From an uncultured Eubacteriales bacterium (lineage in GTDB: Bacteria; Bacillota; Clostridia; Christensenellales; CAG-138), in contig UQOG01000120.1 of NCBI GenBank assembly GCA_900542615.1, positions 1 to 5,940 on the forward strand: a stretch of 5,940 nt of DNA, written 5' to 3'. Of the stretch, positions 1-4,446 are shown piece by piece. Position numbers and translations under genes: made by a program. The notes under the pieces were generated by a model. The model was given only the letters and a program-made list of their open reading frames with translations, did no database searches and was not told the origin of the DNA. The number at the start of each line of letters is the position of its first letter. Within the stretch, counting starts at the first letter, position 1.

Positions 1-55
1 ACCCTGGACCTACGGCTTAGAAGGCCGTTGCTCTATCCAGCTGAGCTACAGGCGC
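1..55 (-). tRNA. tRNA-Arg (anticodon UCU), 3' part outside window
   Basis: Read on the minus strand from 55, the sequence folds as a tRNA. The acceptor 5' strand is GCGCCTG, the D arm is GCTC/GAGC with an AGCTGGATA loop, and the anticodon stem is ACGGC/GCCGT. The 7-base loop CTTCTAA places UCU as the anticodon, which reads AGA/AGG arginine codons. A 5-base variable loop (AGGTC) follows, then the start of the T stem. The TΨC loop and the 3' acceptor strand lie beyond the left edge, so about 55 of roughly 77 bases are seen. A consensus promoter lies about 45 bases upstream. Identity rests on the anticodon and the canonical arms. Confidence 0.93.
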
Positions 56-106
56 ATAGGCCGCTCACGTTCCATGGCATGGAAAACCCCTTGCCGACAA
101 TTAAGT

Positions 107-135
107 ATTTTATCAGATGACCCATGCTGTGTCAA
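107..135 (-). promoter_or_regulatory. Sigma-70/SigA-type promoter of the tRNA-Arg gene
   Basis: On the minus strand a perfect -35 TTGACA (130-135) is followed by a 17-base spacer and a -10 TAAAAT (107-112). Transcription would start near base 100, leaving about 45 bases before the mature tRNA 5' end at 55, a leader that RNase P would remove. It points away from the lysozyme gene, so the two genes are divergently transcribed from this gap. Confidence 0.85.
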
Positions 136-192
136 CAGTTGCGTGGCGCTATTTTCAATATTCAGCGGCCGAAGGGGCGGACGGTTTGCGGC

Positions 193-282
193 GGCAGCGA
201 AGGCCCGAGACCGCACACAAGGGGCTGCCTACGCATAGGCTGTATGGGGAGATATTCCCCAACCTATGCAACCATAAGGAGG
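193..282 (+). promoter_or_regulatory. Structured 5' leader and RBS of the lysozyme gene
   Basis: Two consecutive helices can form upstream of the lysozyme start. The first is GGCAGC (193-198) with GCTGCC (224-229). The second is a longer hairpin: GCATAGG (233-239) with CCTATGC (263-269), enclosing TGGGGA (245-250) with TCCCCA (256-261) around a GATAT loop. The hairpin ends 6 bases before the ribosome binding site AAGGAGG (276-282), which is 5 bases from the ATG. No convincing promoter was found between 136 and 192. The fold does not match any riboswitch consensus I can recall. It may simply be a stabilising or translation-modulating 5' UTR. Confidence 0.4.
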
Positions 283-287
283 CGCTT

Positions 288-1208
288 ATGCAAAGAAGCA
301 AACGGATCATCGCCCTTTGCCTTGGGGCGGTTATGGGCTTGGGCCTGTGGGGCCCGGGCCTGGCCCGGGCAAAGGCCGAGGAAGCCTATTATGAGGGAAT
401 CGACATCAGCCGCTATCAGGGCACGGTGGACTTTGCCCGGCTGGCGGCGGACGGGATCGACATCGTATATATGCGGGCCGGGGAAGGGAGCGACTATACC
501 GATCCGGAGTATGAACGCAACTATCAGCAGGCCCGGGAAGCGGGGCTGAAAAGCGGGGCGTATTTATACGTGACCGCCACCACGGTGGAGGAGGGTAAGG
601 CGCAGGCAAAGTTTTTTGCCGGCCTGCTCCAGGGCAAGGAATTTGCCTGCCGGCCGGTGATGGATTTTGAAGACCTGCGGGGCCTGAACCGGCAGACGGC
701 CAATACCATTGCCCTGGCGTTTCTACAGACCTTGGAGGAGGAAACGGGGGTGACTCCGGCCATCTATACCGGGGCCTATAAGGTGGAGGTGGTATGGGAT
801 GCGGCCCTCGCGGCCTATCCCCTTTGGATCGCGGAATATGGGGTGGAGGAACCCAAGACCACCGGCGCCTGGAAGGAATGGTCGGGCTTTCAGTATACCA
901 ACAAAGGCCAGGTGGACGGCATAGAGGGCGATGTGGATCGGGACCGGTTCCGGTCCGGCATCCTGCTGGCGGGGGGCATAGAGACCCCTGTGCCTACCAT
1001 TACCCCCAAGCCCACGGCTACCCCTAAACCCACCGCCACGCCGGGGCAATGCCCTACGACCATCCCCTATATCGTCCAGCGGGGCGACACCCTTTCCAGA
1101 ATCGCGGATAGCTTGGAAACCACGGTGGCGGAGCTGGCGGCGCTGAACCACTTGAAAAATCCAGATCGGATCTATGTGGGCCAGCGGCTGCTGATTCCCG
1201 TCGGCTGA
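288..1208 (+). CDS. Secreted GH25 lysozyme (muramidase) with C-terminal LysM domain
   Basis: This 306-residue secreted peptidoglycan hydrolase should cleave the MurNAc-GlcNAc bond. Residues 1-30 form a signal peptide: basic MQRSKR, a hydrophobic core, and AxA sites ARA (26-28) and AKA (28-30). The GH25 barrel spans about 35-225. It opens with GIDISRYQG (37-45; D39 is the usual catalytic-site Asp), carries the D-x-E pair MDFED with D126 and E128, then LWIAEY (179-184) and GDVDRDRF (214-221), the terminal 'vD' motif with D217. A Thr/Pro-rich linker (about 233-252) contains tandem KPTATP units. A single LysM (about 259-304; YIVQRGDTLSRIA and IYVGQRLLIP) should bind peptidoglycan. The ATG at 288 was chosen over an in-frame ATG at 117 because AAGGAGG lies 5 bases upstream and the signal peptide begins there. 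No holin or phage genes adjoin it, so a cellular autolysin or secreted enzyme is more likely than an endolysin. Confidence 0.93.
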   Translation: MQRSKRIIALCLGAVMGLGLWGPGLARAKAEEAYYEGIDISRYQGTVDFARLAADGIDIVYMRAGEGSDYTDPEYERNYQQAREAGLKSGAYLYVTATTVEEGKAQAKFFAGLLQGKEFACRPVMDFEDLRGLNRQTANTIALAFLQTLEEETGVTPAIYTGAYKVEVVWDAALAAYPLWIAEYGVEEPKTTGAWKEWSGFQYTNKGQVDGIEGDVDRDRFRSGILLAGGIETPVPTITPKPTATPKPTATPGQCPTTIPYIVQRGDTLSRIADSLETTVAELAALNHLKNPDRIYVGQRLLIPVG

Positions 1209-1217
1209 TGGTGTAGG

Positions 1218-1240
1218 CCCCGGGCAACCTGGGCCCGGGG
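1218..1240 (+). terminator. GC-rich stem-loop just after the lysozyme gene
   Basis: CCCCGGGC (1218-1225) and GCCCGGGG (1233-1240) form a perfect 8-bp stem with a 7-base loop, 9 bases after the lysozyme stop codon. No T-tract follows (AAGCGAAATA), so it is a weak terminator candidate. It may instead protect the 3' end of the mRNA, with true termination at 1278-1302. Confidence 0.4.
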
Positions 1241-1277
1241 AAGCGAAATACCGAAGAAAATATAATATAAAAAAGGA

Positions 1278-1309
1278 AACGGAGCATAGTCCATGCTCCG
1301 TTCATTTTG
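1278..1309. terminator. Bidirectional intrinsic terminator between convergent genes
   Basis: AACGGAGCAT (1278-1287) pairs perfectly with ATGCTCCGTT (1293-1302) around the loop AGTCC. On the plus strand the hairpin is followed by CATTTTGT. On the minus strand it is followed by a strong T-rich tract (TTCCTTTTTTAT). It therefore serves the lysozyme from the left and the hydrolase from the right. The plus-side T-tract now comes from the end of an inserted repeat element. The original tract, GTTTTTTCGGG, survives at 1544-1554 beside the second copy of the half-hairpin. Confidence 0.8.
1285..1302 (+). repeat. 18-bp direct repeat, left flank of element copy 1
   Basis: CATAGTCCATGCTCCGTT occurs here and again exactly at 1529-1546. 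It comprises the loop and 3' arm of the terminator hairpin. The inserted element lies precisely between the two copies, as expected of a target site duplication. Confidence 0.85.
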
Positions 1310-1528
1310 TCGGGAAACCTCTGGCGAATGGAAGATCGCGGCCCTTTTCGGCTTTCATCGGATTTGACGGCACAAGGTGAATTGTCCCGAAGGGACAAGA
1401 GAAGGCCCCCTGGGGGGTGTACGGCAAATCCGCAAAAAGCCTTGCGTAGCAAGGGTTTCCCTGCATAGCTCCCTGGCCGCGCCGTAGGCGCAAGGGCGCT
1501 ATGAAAACCTCGAAAAAGTGGCGCAAAC
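1303..1528 (-). mobile_element. MITE-like terminator-associated repeat, copy 1 (left end truncated)
   Basis: This 226-bp non-coding element lies in minus orientation. Its conserved core (1425-1526) matches the core of copy 2 (4090-4191) at 99 of 102 positions. Beyond the core, the octamers CAAATCCG (1425-1432) and CGGATTTG (1359-1366) form an inverted pair enclosing 58 bases. These include a perfect TTGTCCC/GGGACAA hairpin (1382-1398) and bear no resemblance to the 13 bases in the same place in copy 2. The final 56 bases (1303-1358) align without gaps to the last 56 of copy 2 with about 35 matches. They end in a degenerate terminal repeat, CATTTTGTCGGGAAA on the plus strand. The other terminus lacks about 18 bases, including its inverted repeat and half of the first hairpin. 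Exact 18-bp direct repeats abut both ends. No protein-coding content is credible. Confidence 0.75.
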
Positions 1529-1546
1529 CATAGTCCATGCTCCGTT
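1529..1546 (+). repeat. 18-bp direct repeat, right flank of element copy 1
   Basis: This is an exact second copy of CATAGTCCATGCTCCGTT (1285-1302). It is followed by TTTTCGGG, apparently the original T-tract of the interrupted terminator. The 5' arm of the hairpin is not duplicated here, so this copy cannot refold the full stem. Confidence 0.85.
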
Positions 1547-1576
1547 TTTTCGGGTTCGCTAAAACGATTTTTCCAA

Positions 1577-1610
1577 GGCCCTGCCCGGCAAAGGGCGGGC
1601 TTGCAGGGCC
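1577..1610 (-). terminator. Hairpin downstream of the MBL-fold hydrolase
   Basis: On the minus strand GGCCCTGC (1603-1610) pairs with GCAGGGCC (1577-1584), with an inner GCCCG/CGGGC helix. It begins 6 bases after the hydrolase stop codon. It is followed by TTGGAAAAATCGTTTT rather than a clean U-tract, so termination may be partial, with the 1278-1302 terminator as backup. Confidence 0.55.
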
Positions 1611-1615
1611 GGGGG

Positions 1616-2356
1616 CTAGATGATATACTCGTGTAGCTCCTCCACCACCAGGGTGTTGGGGAAATAGGCCTTGGCCTCGGATAGAACCGCCTGATCCCGG
1701 TTTTCCCCGCCCCAAATATGGGTACAGAGCAGCTGCTCCGCCCCGCACAGGCTGGCCAGCCTGCCCGCCTCCCCGGCGGTAAGGTGCGGGGCCACGTCCG
1801 TGGTCTTTTCCCCGTTGAGGAACCCCGTGTCCGCCAGGATCACATGGGCGCCCCTGGCCAGGTCCACCAGGCCGGAGAAATATCCGGTATCCCCGGTATA
1901 GAAAAGGCGGCGGCCATGGTGCTCCACGCGGAAGCAATAGGTGGGCACCGGATGCATCACCCGGTGGAGCAGGATGGAAAGATCCCCAAAGCGGATCCGC
2001 AACCCGTCCCGGGCCGGGACCATGTCAAACACCCCGCTGCCCGCCAGCTGGCGGAATTCCGTCTCCGGCTCATCCGGGGCCACCACGCTCAAGGGCATGG
2101 GCACCGGCCGGCCGTGGGCGGAAAGCTGTTGCAGGGCATAGCGCAGCACCAGCATGTCCGACATATGGTCGCTGTGCAGGTGGGATAGAAGCATGGCGGT
2201 CAGGTTCAGGTCCGGCAGGTAGCGAAGCAGGTTGCGCAGGCTGCCGCTGCCCATTTCCAGGCCCAGGGAGATATCCCCGCTTTGCAGCAGATAGCCGGAA
2301 CAAGCGCCGCCCGGCGCGGGAAAGGGGCCGTAACGGCCCAGTACGGTAAGTTTCAT
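1616..2356 (-). CDS. MBL-fold metallohydrolase, YhfI-like
   Basis: This 246-residue cytosolic metallo-beta-lactamase-fold protein has no signal peptide. It carries the metal-binding HxHxDH motif as HLHSDH (59-64), a histidine in MHPVPTY (H135), an aspartate in FYTGDTG (D156), and further candidate ligands H191 (APHLTAGEAG) and H213 (CTHIW). The opening, MKLTVLGRYGPFPAPGGACSG, with GYLLQ after it, and the overall length resemble Bacillus subtilis YhfI, in the RNase Z-like branch of the superfamily. Two metal ions, usually zinc, are expected. The natural substrate is not known: phosphodiester hydrolysis is a family-level guess, and RNase Z itself is longer with additional motifs. The start is supported by GGGGGA 7 bases upstream. 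It is a single gene converging on the lysozyme and divergent from the ribosomal operon. Confidence 0.85.
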   Translation of the reverse strand: MKLTVLGRYGPFPAPGGACSGYLLQSGDISLGLEMGSGSLRNLLRYLPDLNLTAMLLSHLHSDHMSDMLVLRYALQQLSAHGRPVPMPLSVVAPDEPETEFRQLAGSGVFDMVPARDGLRIRFGDLSILLHRVMHPVPTYCFRVEHHGRRLFYTGDTGYFSGLVDLARGAHVILADTGFLNGEKTTDVAPHLTAGEAGRLASLCGAEQLLCTHIWGGENRDQAVLSEAKAYFPNTLVVEELHEYII

Positions 2357-2461
2357 GGCGGATCCCCCATTTCAATTTCATAGTCGTGGATCGCGGCTGC
2401 CTGAAGGCCGCCTGCCGGGCCATGCGGCAGCCTGGCGGGCGGGAATGGGCGCCTTTCCAAC

Positions 2462-2470
2462 AGTATACCA
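2462..2470 (-). promoter_or_regulatory. Extended -10 promoter for the MBL-fold hydrolase
   Basis: The minus strand reads TGGTATACT, a TGn extended -10 with the hexamer TATACT at 2462-2467. No good -35 is present 17 bases upstream, as is tolerated with extended -10 elements. Transcription would start near 2455, giving a leader of about 100 bases. That leader includes the inverted repeat GGCTGCC (2395-2401) / GGCAGCC (2426-2432). Confidence 0.55.
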
Positions 2471-2552
2471 CAGGCGGCGGAAAAATATGGGGGGAATCGC
2501 CGGGAAAAATCCCCAGACAAACGAAAAAAGGCGGGTTTTCAGCGGGTTTCGG

Positions 2553-2582
2553 TTGACACAGGACAGGCGGGTATGATAGAAT
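2553..2582 (+). promoter_or_regulatory. Promoter of the rplU-prp-rpmA operon
   Basis: A perfect -35 TTGACA (2553-2558) is followed after 18 bases by TAGAAT (2577-2582). Shifting one base gives ATAGAA at a 17-base spacing. Transcription would begin near 2589, leaving an 88-base leader before rplU. The gap from 2357 to 2552 holds only the hydrolase leader and promoter. No gene is seen there. Confidence 0.75.
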
Positions 2583-2588
2583 AGCCCG

Positions 2589-2668
2589 GTGAGCCGCTCC
2601 ATGACGGCTTGGTAAGCGCGGCCAAATATCGCCGCCGCCGCACATGGGCGAGACTGGAAAGAGGAGGT
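2589..2668 (+). promoter_or_regulatory. Probable L21 leader (ribosomal protein autoregulatory RNA) and RBS
   Basis: This stretch between promoter and rplU is rich in helices. AGCCG (2592-2596) can pair with CGGCT (2605-2609), and GCGGC (2618-2622) with GCCGC (2631-2635) around an 8-base loop. It ends in the strong ribosome binding site GAGGAGGT (2661-2668), 8 bases from the ATG. A conserved structured leader upstream of rplU (the L21_leader family) is known in Firmicutes and is thought to let a ribosomal protein repress its own operon. Position, length and the GACGGCTTGGTAAGCG segment fit that family as I recall it. The assignment was not confirmed with a covariance model. Confidence 0.6.
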
Positions 2669-2676
2669 AACTAACC

Positions 2677-2979
2677 ATGTATGCGATCATCCGTACGGGT
2701 GGCAAACAGTACAAGGTAGCCGCTGGCGACGAGGTTCTCGTCGAAAAGCTGGACGCCGAAGTGGGCGCAGAGGTCGCCTTTGAGGTACTGATGCTTTGCG
2801 GGGATGAAGTCGTGATCGGCAAGCCCGTTGTGGAAGGCGTTAGCGCCAAGGGCAAGGTTGTCGAGCAGGGCAAGGGCAAAAAGGTCGTGGTCTTCCACTA
2901 CAAGCCCAAGAAGAACATCCGCAAAAAGCAGGGTCACCGGCAGCCCTATACCAAGGTCGTTATCGAGAGCATCGGCTAA
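2677..2979 (+). CDS. rplU: 50S ribosomal protein bL21
   Basis: This 100-residue protein is bL21, a 23S rRNA-binding protein of the large ribosomal subunit. It starts with the hallmark MYAIIRTGGKQYKV. It continues with the conserved GKGKKVVVFHYKPKK region (about 66-80) and ends with the RKKQGHRQPYT signature, the most diagnostic bL21 segment. Length is close to the usual 100-105. It is the first gene of an operon with its own promoter and structured leader. Its stop codon overlaps the next start by one base (TAATG at 2977-2981), so prp translation is probably coupled to it. Confidence 0.98.
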   Translation: MYAIIRTGGKQYKVAAGDEVLVEKLDAEVGAEVAFEVLMLCGDEVVIGKPVVEGVSAKGKVVEQGKGKKVVVFHYKPKKNIRKKQGHRQPYTKVVIESIG

Positions 2980-3308
2980 TGACTACGATCACGCTGTTTT
3001 CCAAGGATGGCGGGCTGGTGGGCTTCCAGGCCCAGGGCCACAGCGGATATGAGGCGGCCGGCAACGATATCGTGTGCAGCGCCATCTCCGCCCTGACCAC
3101 CGCAGCCGCCAATGGGATCACCCAGGTGCTGGGCCTATCCGCCGCCGTGGAGGCGGAGGAGGGCAGGCTGTATGCGATGCTGGAAAAGCATGTGGCGGGC
3201 CGCGATCTGGAAAATGCGCGGATCATCCTGGACACCATGGCTTTGGGGCTTCGCTCCATCGCCGAAACCTATGGGGACTTTATCAAGATTATCGAAAGGA
3301 AGGTGTAG
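2979..3308 (+). CDS. prp: Ribosomal-processing cysteine protease Prp
   Basis: This 109-residue small cysteine protease (YsxB family) removes the N-terminal extension of ribosomal protein L27, a step shown to be required in Staphylococcus aureus. The active-site signature GHSGYEAAGNDIVCSAISA supplies the catalytic histidine H21 and cysteine C33, at the spacing known for the family. The location between rplU and rpmA is diagnostic, and the substrate gene directly downstream carries the matching cleavage motif. The ATG overlaps the rplU stop codon (TAATG) and lacks a strong ribosome binding site of its own. That suggests translational coupling and a lower yield than the ribosomal proteins, fitting an enzyme that need only be catalytic. 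Confidence 0.96.
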   Translation: MTTITLFSKDGGLVGFQAQGHSGYEAAGNDIVCSAISALTTAAANGITQVLGLSAAVEAEEGRLYAMLEKHVAGRDLENARIILDTMALGLRSIAETYGDFIKIIERKV

Positions 3309-3312
3309 CACG

Positions 3313-3606
3313 ATGTTGAAGATGAACCTTCAGCTCTTCGCGCATAAAAAGGGCGGCGGCTCCTCCAAGAATGGCCGTGACAGCAACTCCAAGCGCCTTG
3401 GGCCCAAGCGGGCGGACGGTCAGTTCGTGCTGGCTGGAAATATCCTGGTGCGGCAGCGCGGCACCCATATCCATCCCGGCATCAATGTGGGCATCGGCAA
3501 GGACGATACCCTCTTCGCCAAGGTGGATGGCGTTGTGCGGTTTGAAACCAAGCATCTGGGCCGCAAGCAGGTCAGCGTTTATGAGCAGGCCGCTGTAAAC
3601 GAATAA
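3313..3606 (+). CDS. rpmA: 50S ribosomal protein bL27 precursor with Prp-cleaved extension
   Basis: This 97-residue protein is bL27, whose mature N-terminus reaches the peptidyl-transferase centre and helps position tRNA. It starts MLKMNLQLF|AHKKGGG. The first nine residues form the Firmicute-type extension, and cleavage by Prp after F9 would expose A10-H11-K12-K13-G14, the normal bacterial L27 N-terminus. The body is typical: SSKNGRDSNSKRLGPKRADG, then VRQRGTHIHPG and DDTLFAKVDG. The in-frame ORF opens further upstream, inside prp, but this ATG is fixed by the family start and by AGGAAGG about 9 bases upstream. It begins 4 bases after the prp stop codon and is the last gene of the operon. 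The obg gene often found next is absent. Confidence 0.98.
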   Translation: MLKMNLQLFAHKKGGGSSKNGRDSNSKRLGPKRADGQFVLAGNILVRQRGTHIHPGINVGIGKDDTLFAKVDGVVRFETKHLGRKQVSVYEQAAVNE

Positions 3607-3631
3607 CAAGCATCCGCTTTCCTGCGGAAAT

Positions 3632-3658
3632 AGGCCGCTCCCTGGGGGGCGGCCTTTG
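3632..3658 (+). terminator. Intrinsic terminator of the rplU-prp-rpmA operon
   Basis: AGGCCGCTCC (3632-3641) pairs with GGGGCGGCCT (3646-3655), a 10-bp stem with one G-U pair and a CTGG loop, 25 bases after the rpmA stop codon. It is followed by a short T-rich stretch (TTTGCTTA). A small preceding hairpin (TTTCC/GGAAA) lies between the stop codon and this stem. Confidence 0.8.
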
Positions 3659-3659
3659 C

Positions 3660-4048
3660 TTATCCCCAAAATGAGCGGCACCCCCGCCCCGGCTGGGCAT
3701 TCCAGCCCCCAAAAGCCTTTCCCGGCCCCGCCCCGAATGCCCGCCCGCCGGGCAATGCGCGGCCAGCGGGATCTCGTGACCGGCGCCCCCGGGGCCCTGC
3801 CGGGCAGCGCTTGGCAGCCCGACAGGCGGACAGAAGGAAGGGCCGCCCGGCATCGGTATCGCGGGGGGATATGCGTGCCTCTGCTTTTGCGCAGCTGCCG
3901 CGAACCGGCCCCCCAGGGGCACAGCGCGCATTTTGCCCCGTTTGTTCCCGCGCAAGGCGGCCGGACGCAGGCAGGGCGTCCCTCTTTCAAGGGCCGGCCA
4001 ACGCAGCGGGGGGGATGGGGGCCGAACGCGACCGATGGTTTCCCATGC
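3660..4048. other. 389-bp GC-rich stretch with no recognisable gene
   Basis: Long open frames exist on both strands here, but they arise because GC-rich sequence has few stop codons. Their translations are rich in Arg, Pro, Gly and Ala, match no family I know, lack ribosome binding sites and run into the neighbouring repeat or over rpmA. No convincing promoter was seen. The stretch starts just after the rpmA terminator and ends at a second hairpin (4050-4068), whose T-tract now lies at 4291-4294. A second terminator with no visible gene before it leaves room for an untranslated RNA or a decayed gene, but nothing in the sequence identifies one. Confidence 0.5.
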
Positions 4049-4069
4049 GGCCGCCCCTTTGGGGCGGCT
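4049..4069 (+). repeat. 21-bp direct repeat, left flank of element copy 2
   Basis: This exact 21-bp sequence recurs at 4269-4289, 220 bp away. It contains the complete hairpin GCCGCCCC/GGGGCGGC with a TTT loop. The left terminal inverted repeat of the element starts at the very next base, so it behaves as a target site duplication. This copy has no T-tract, because the element starts there. Confidence 0.88.
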
Positions 4070-4161
4070 CAGGCTGTCGAAAAAGTGGCTTGCGCCACTT
4101 TTTCGAGGTGTTCATAGCTCCCTTGCGCCTACGGCGCGGCCAGGGAGCTATGCAAGGAAAC

Positions 4162-4182
4162 CCTTGCTACGCAAGGCTTTTT
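4162..4182 (+). terminator. Internal terminator hairpin of element copy 2
   Basis: CCTTGC (4162-4167) and GCAAGG (4171-4176) form a 6-bp stem with loop TAC, followed by CTTTTT. The same hairpin is present in copy 1 on the minus strand. An upstream GCAAGG (4152-4157) can pair with the same CCTTGC instead, which would disrupt this terminator. Confidence 0.6.
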
Positions 4183-4220
4183 GCGGATTTGACGCGCATG
4201 TCGCCAAATCCGATCAAAGC

Positions 4221-4258
4221 CTCCGGGGGCTGCGGCCCCCGAACCCCCGGGGGTTTTT
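4221..4258 (+). terminator. Right-end terminator-like hairpin of element copy 2
   Basis: CGGGGGC-TGCG-GCCCCCG (4224-4241) forms a perfect 7-bp hairpin, and AACCCCCGGGGGTT (4242-4255) is a palindrome. Alternatively 4221-4229 pairs with 4244-4252 as one long stem. Either way the structure runs straight into TTTTT (4254-4258), which is part of the terminal inverted repeat. Confidence 0.55.
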
Positions 4259-4268
4259 CGACAGACTG

Positions 4269-4294
4269 GGCCGCCCCTTTGGGGCGGCTGTTTT
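4269..4294 (+). terminator. 21-bp direct repeat (right flank of copy 2) with T-tract: original terminator
   Basis: Bases 4269-4289 repeat 4049-4069 exactly. Here the hairpin GCCGCCCC-TTT-GGGGCGGC (4270-4288) is followed by TGTTTT, giving a full intrinsic terminator. This is most likely the original target site, with the left copy generated when the element inserted. Confidence 0.75.
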
Positions 4295-4311
4295 ACGCCC
4301 CGGCAAACCAG

Positions 4312-4366
4312 GGCCAATGGCTTGAAAACCGGGACAAAACGGGGATTTCTTTACAAGCCCTTGGCC
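4312..4366. repeat. Imperfect 13-bp inverted repeat upstream of the permease promoter
   Basis: GGCCAATGGCTTG (4312-4324) and CAAGCCCTTGGCC (4354-4366) are inverted with one mismatch, separated by 29 bases. The structure sits about 30 bases before the permease -35 box. It could be a weak hairpin at the end of upstream transcription or a protein-binding site. No known operator was recognised. Confidence 0.35.
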
Positions 4367-4395
4367 GGGATTTTGGAAAAAAGTAAATACACCTA

Positions 4396-4424
4396 TTGAG
4401 CTTTTTGGCGGATATTGGTATAAT
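4396..4424 (+). promoter_or_regulatory. Promoter of the purine permease gene
   Basis: The -35 TTGAGC (4396-4401) is followed by a 17-base spacer and a perfect -10 TATAAT (4419-4424), preceded by TGG as an extended -10. Transcription should start near 4431, giving a leader of about 80 bases before the permease start. Confidence 0.85.
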
Positions 4425-4446
4425 GAATGCGTACTCATCTTACCCA

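Larger units (their letters stand above)
4070..4268 (+). mobile_element. MITE-like terminator-associated repeat, copy 2 (complete, 199 bp)
   Basis: This copy is complete. The left end CAGGCTGTCGAAAAA (4070-4084) and the right end TTTTTCGACAGACTG (4254-4268) are inverted repeats matching at 14 of 15 positions. Exact 21-bp direct repeats abut both. Within it are: a 13-bp hairpin with A- and T-tracts (4077-4106); a nested hairpin CATAGCTCCCT/AGGGAGCTATG (4113-4152) enclosing GCGCC/GGCGC; a terminator hairpin CCTTGC-TAC-GCAAGG followed by CTTTTT (4162-4182); the pair CGGATTTG (4184-4191) / CAAATCCG (4205-4212); and a very GC-rich right arm ending in TTTTT (4221-4258). It encodes no transposase and would need one supplied in trans. 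A short peptide frame running through it recurs in copy 1 only because the DNA is conserved. Confidence 0.85.

Noticed and set aside
117..287. In-frame 57-residue N-terminal extension of the lysozyme
   Set aside because: The ATG at 117 has no ribosome binding site and would bury the signal peptide. The ATG at 288 has AAGGAGG 5 bases upstream and starts a textbook signal peptide.
288..1208. Prophage endolysin as sign of a prophage
   Set aside because: No holin, tail, integrase or other phage gene lies near. The gene has its own signal peptide and sits among housekeeping genes.
1285..1546. Two-repeat CRISPR-like arrangement
   Set aside because: There are only two repeat units, 244 bp apart, with a known repeat element between them. 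This fits a target duplication, not an array.
1302..1937. 211-residue minus-strand ORF across element copy 1 and the hydrolase 3' end
   Set aside because: It overlaps the real hydrolase gene in another frame and runs through the repeat element. Its FFEVFIAPLRLRRGQGAM segment recurs in copy 2 only because the repeat DNA is conserved, and it breaks up where the copies diverge. This type of peptide is probably a common false annotation.
3289..3990. 233-residue minus-strand ORF opposite rpmA
   Set aside because: Its C-terminal third is antisense to rpmA, the rest is GC-driven open frame, and it has no family resemblance.
3656..4117. 153-residue plus-strand ORF after rpmA
   Set aside because: Low-complexity Arg/Pro/Gly/Ala composition with no recognisable domain. 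It begins within the rpmA terminator and ends inside the repeat element.
3811..4386. 191-residue plus-strand ORF across element copy 2
   Set aside because: It contains the same repeat-derived peptide, has no ribosome binding site, and crosses several hairpins and the direct repeats.
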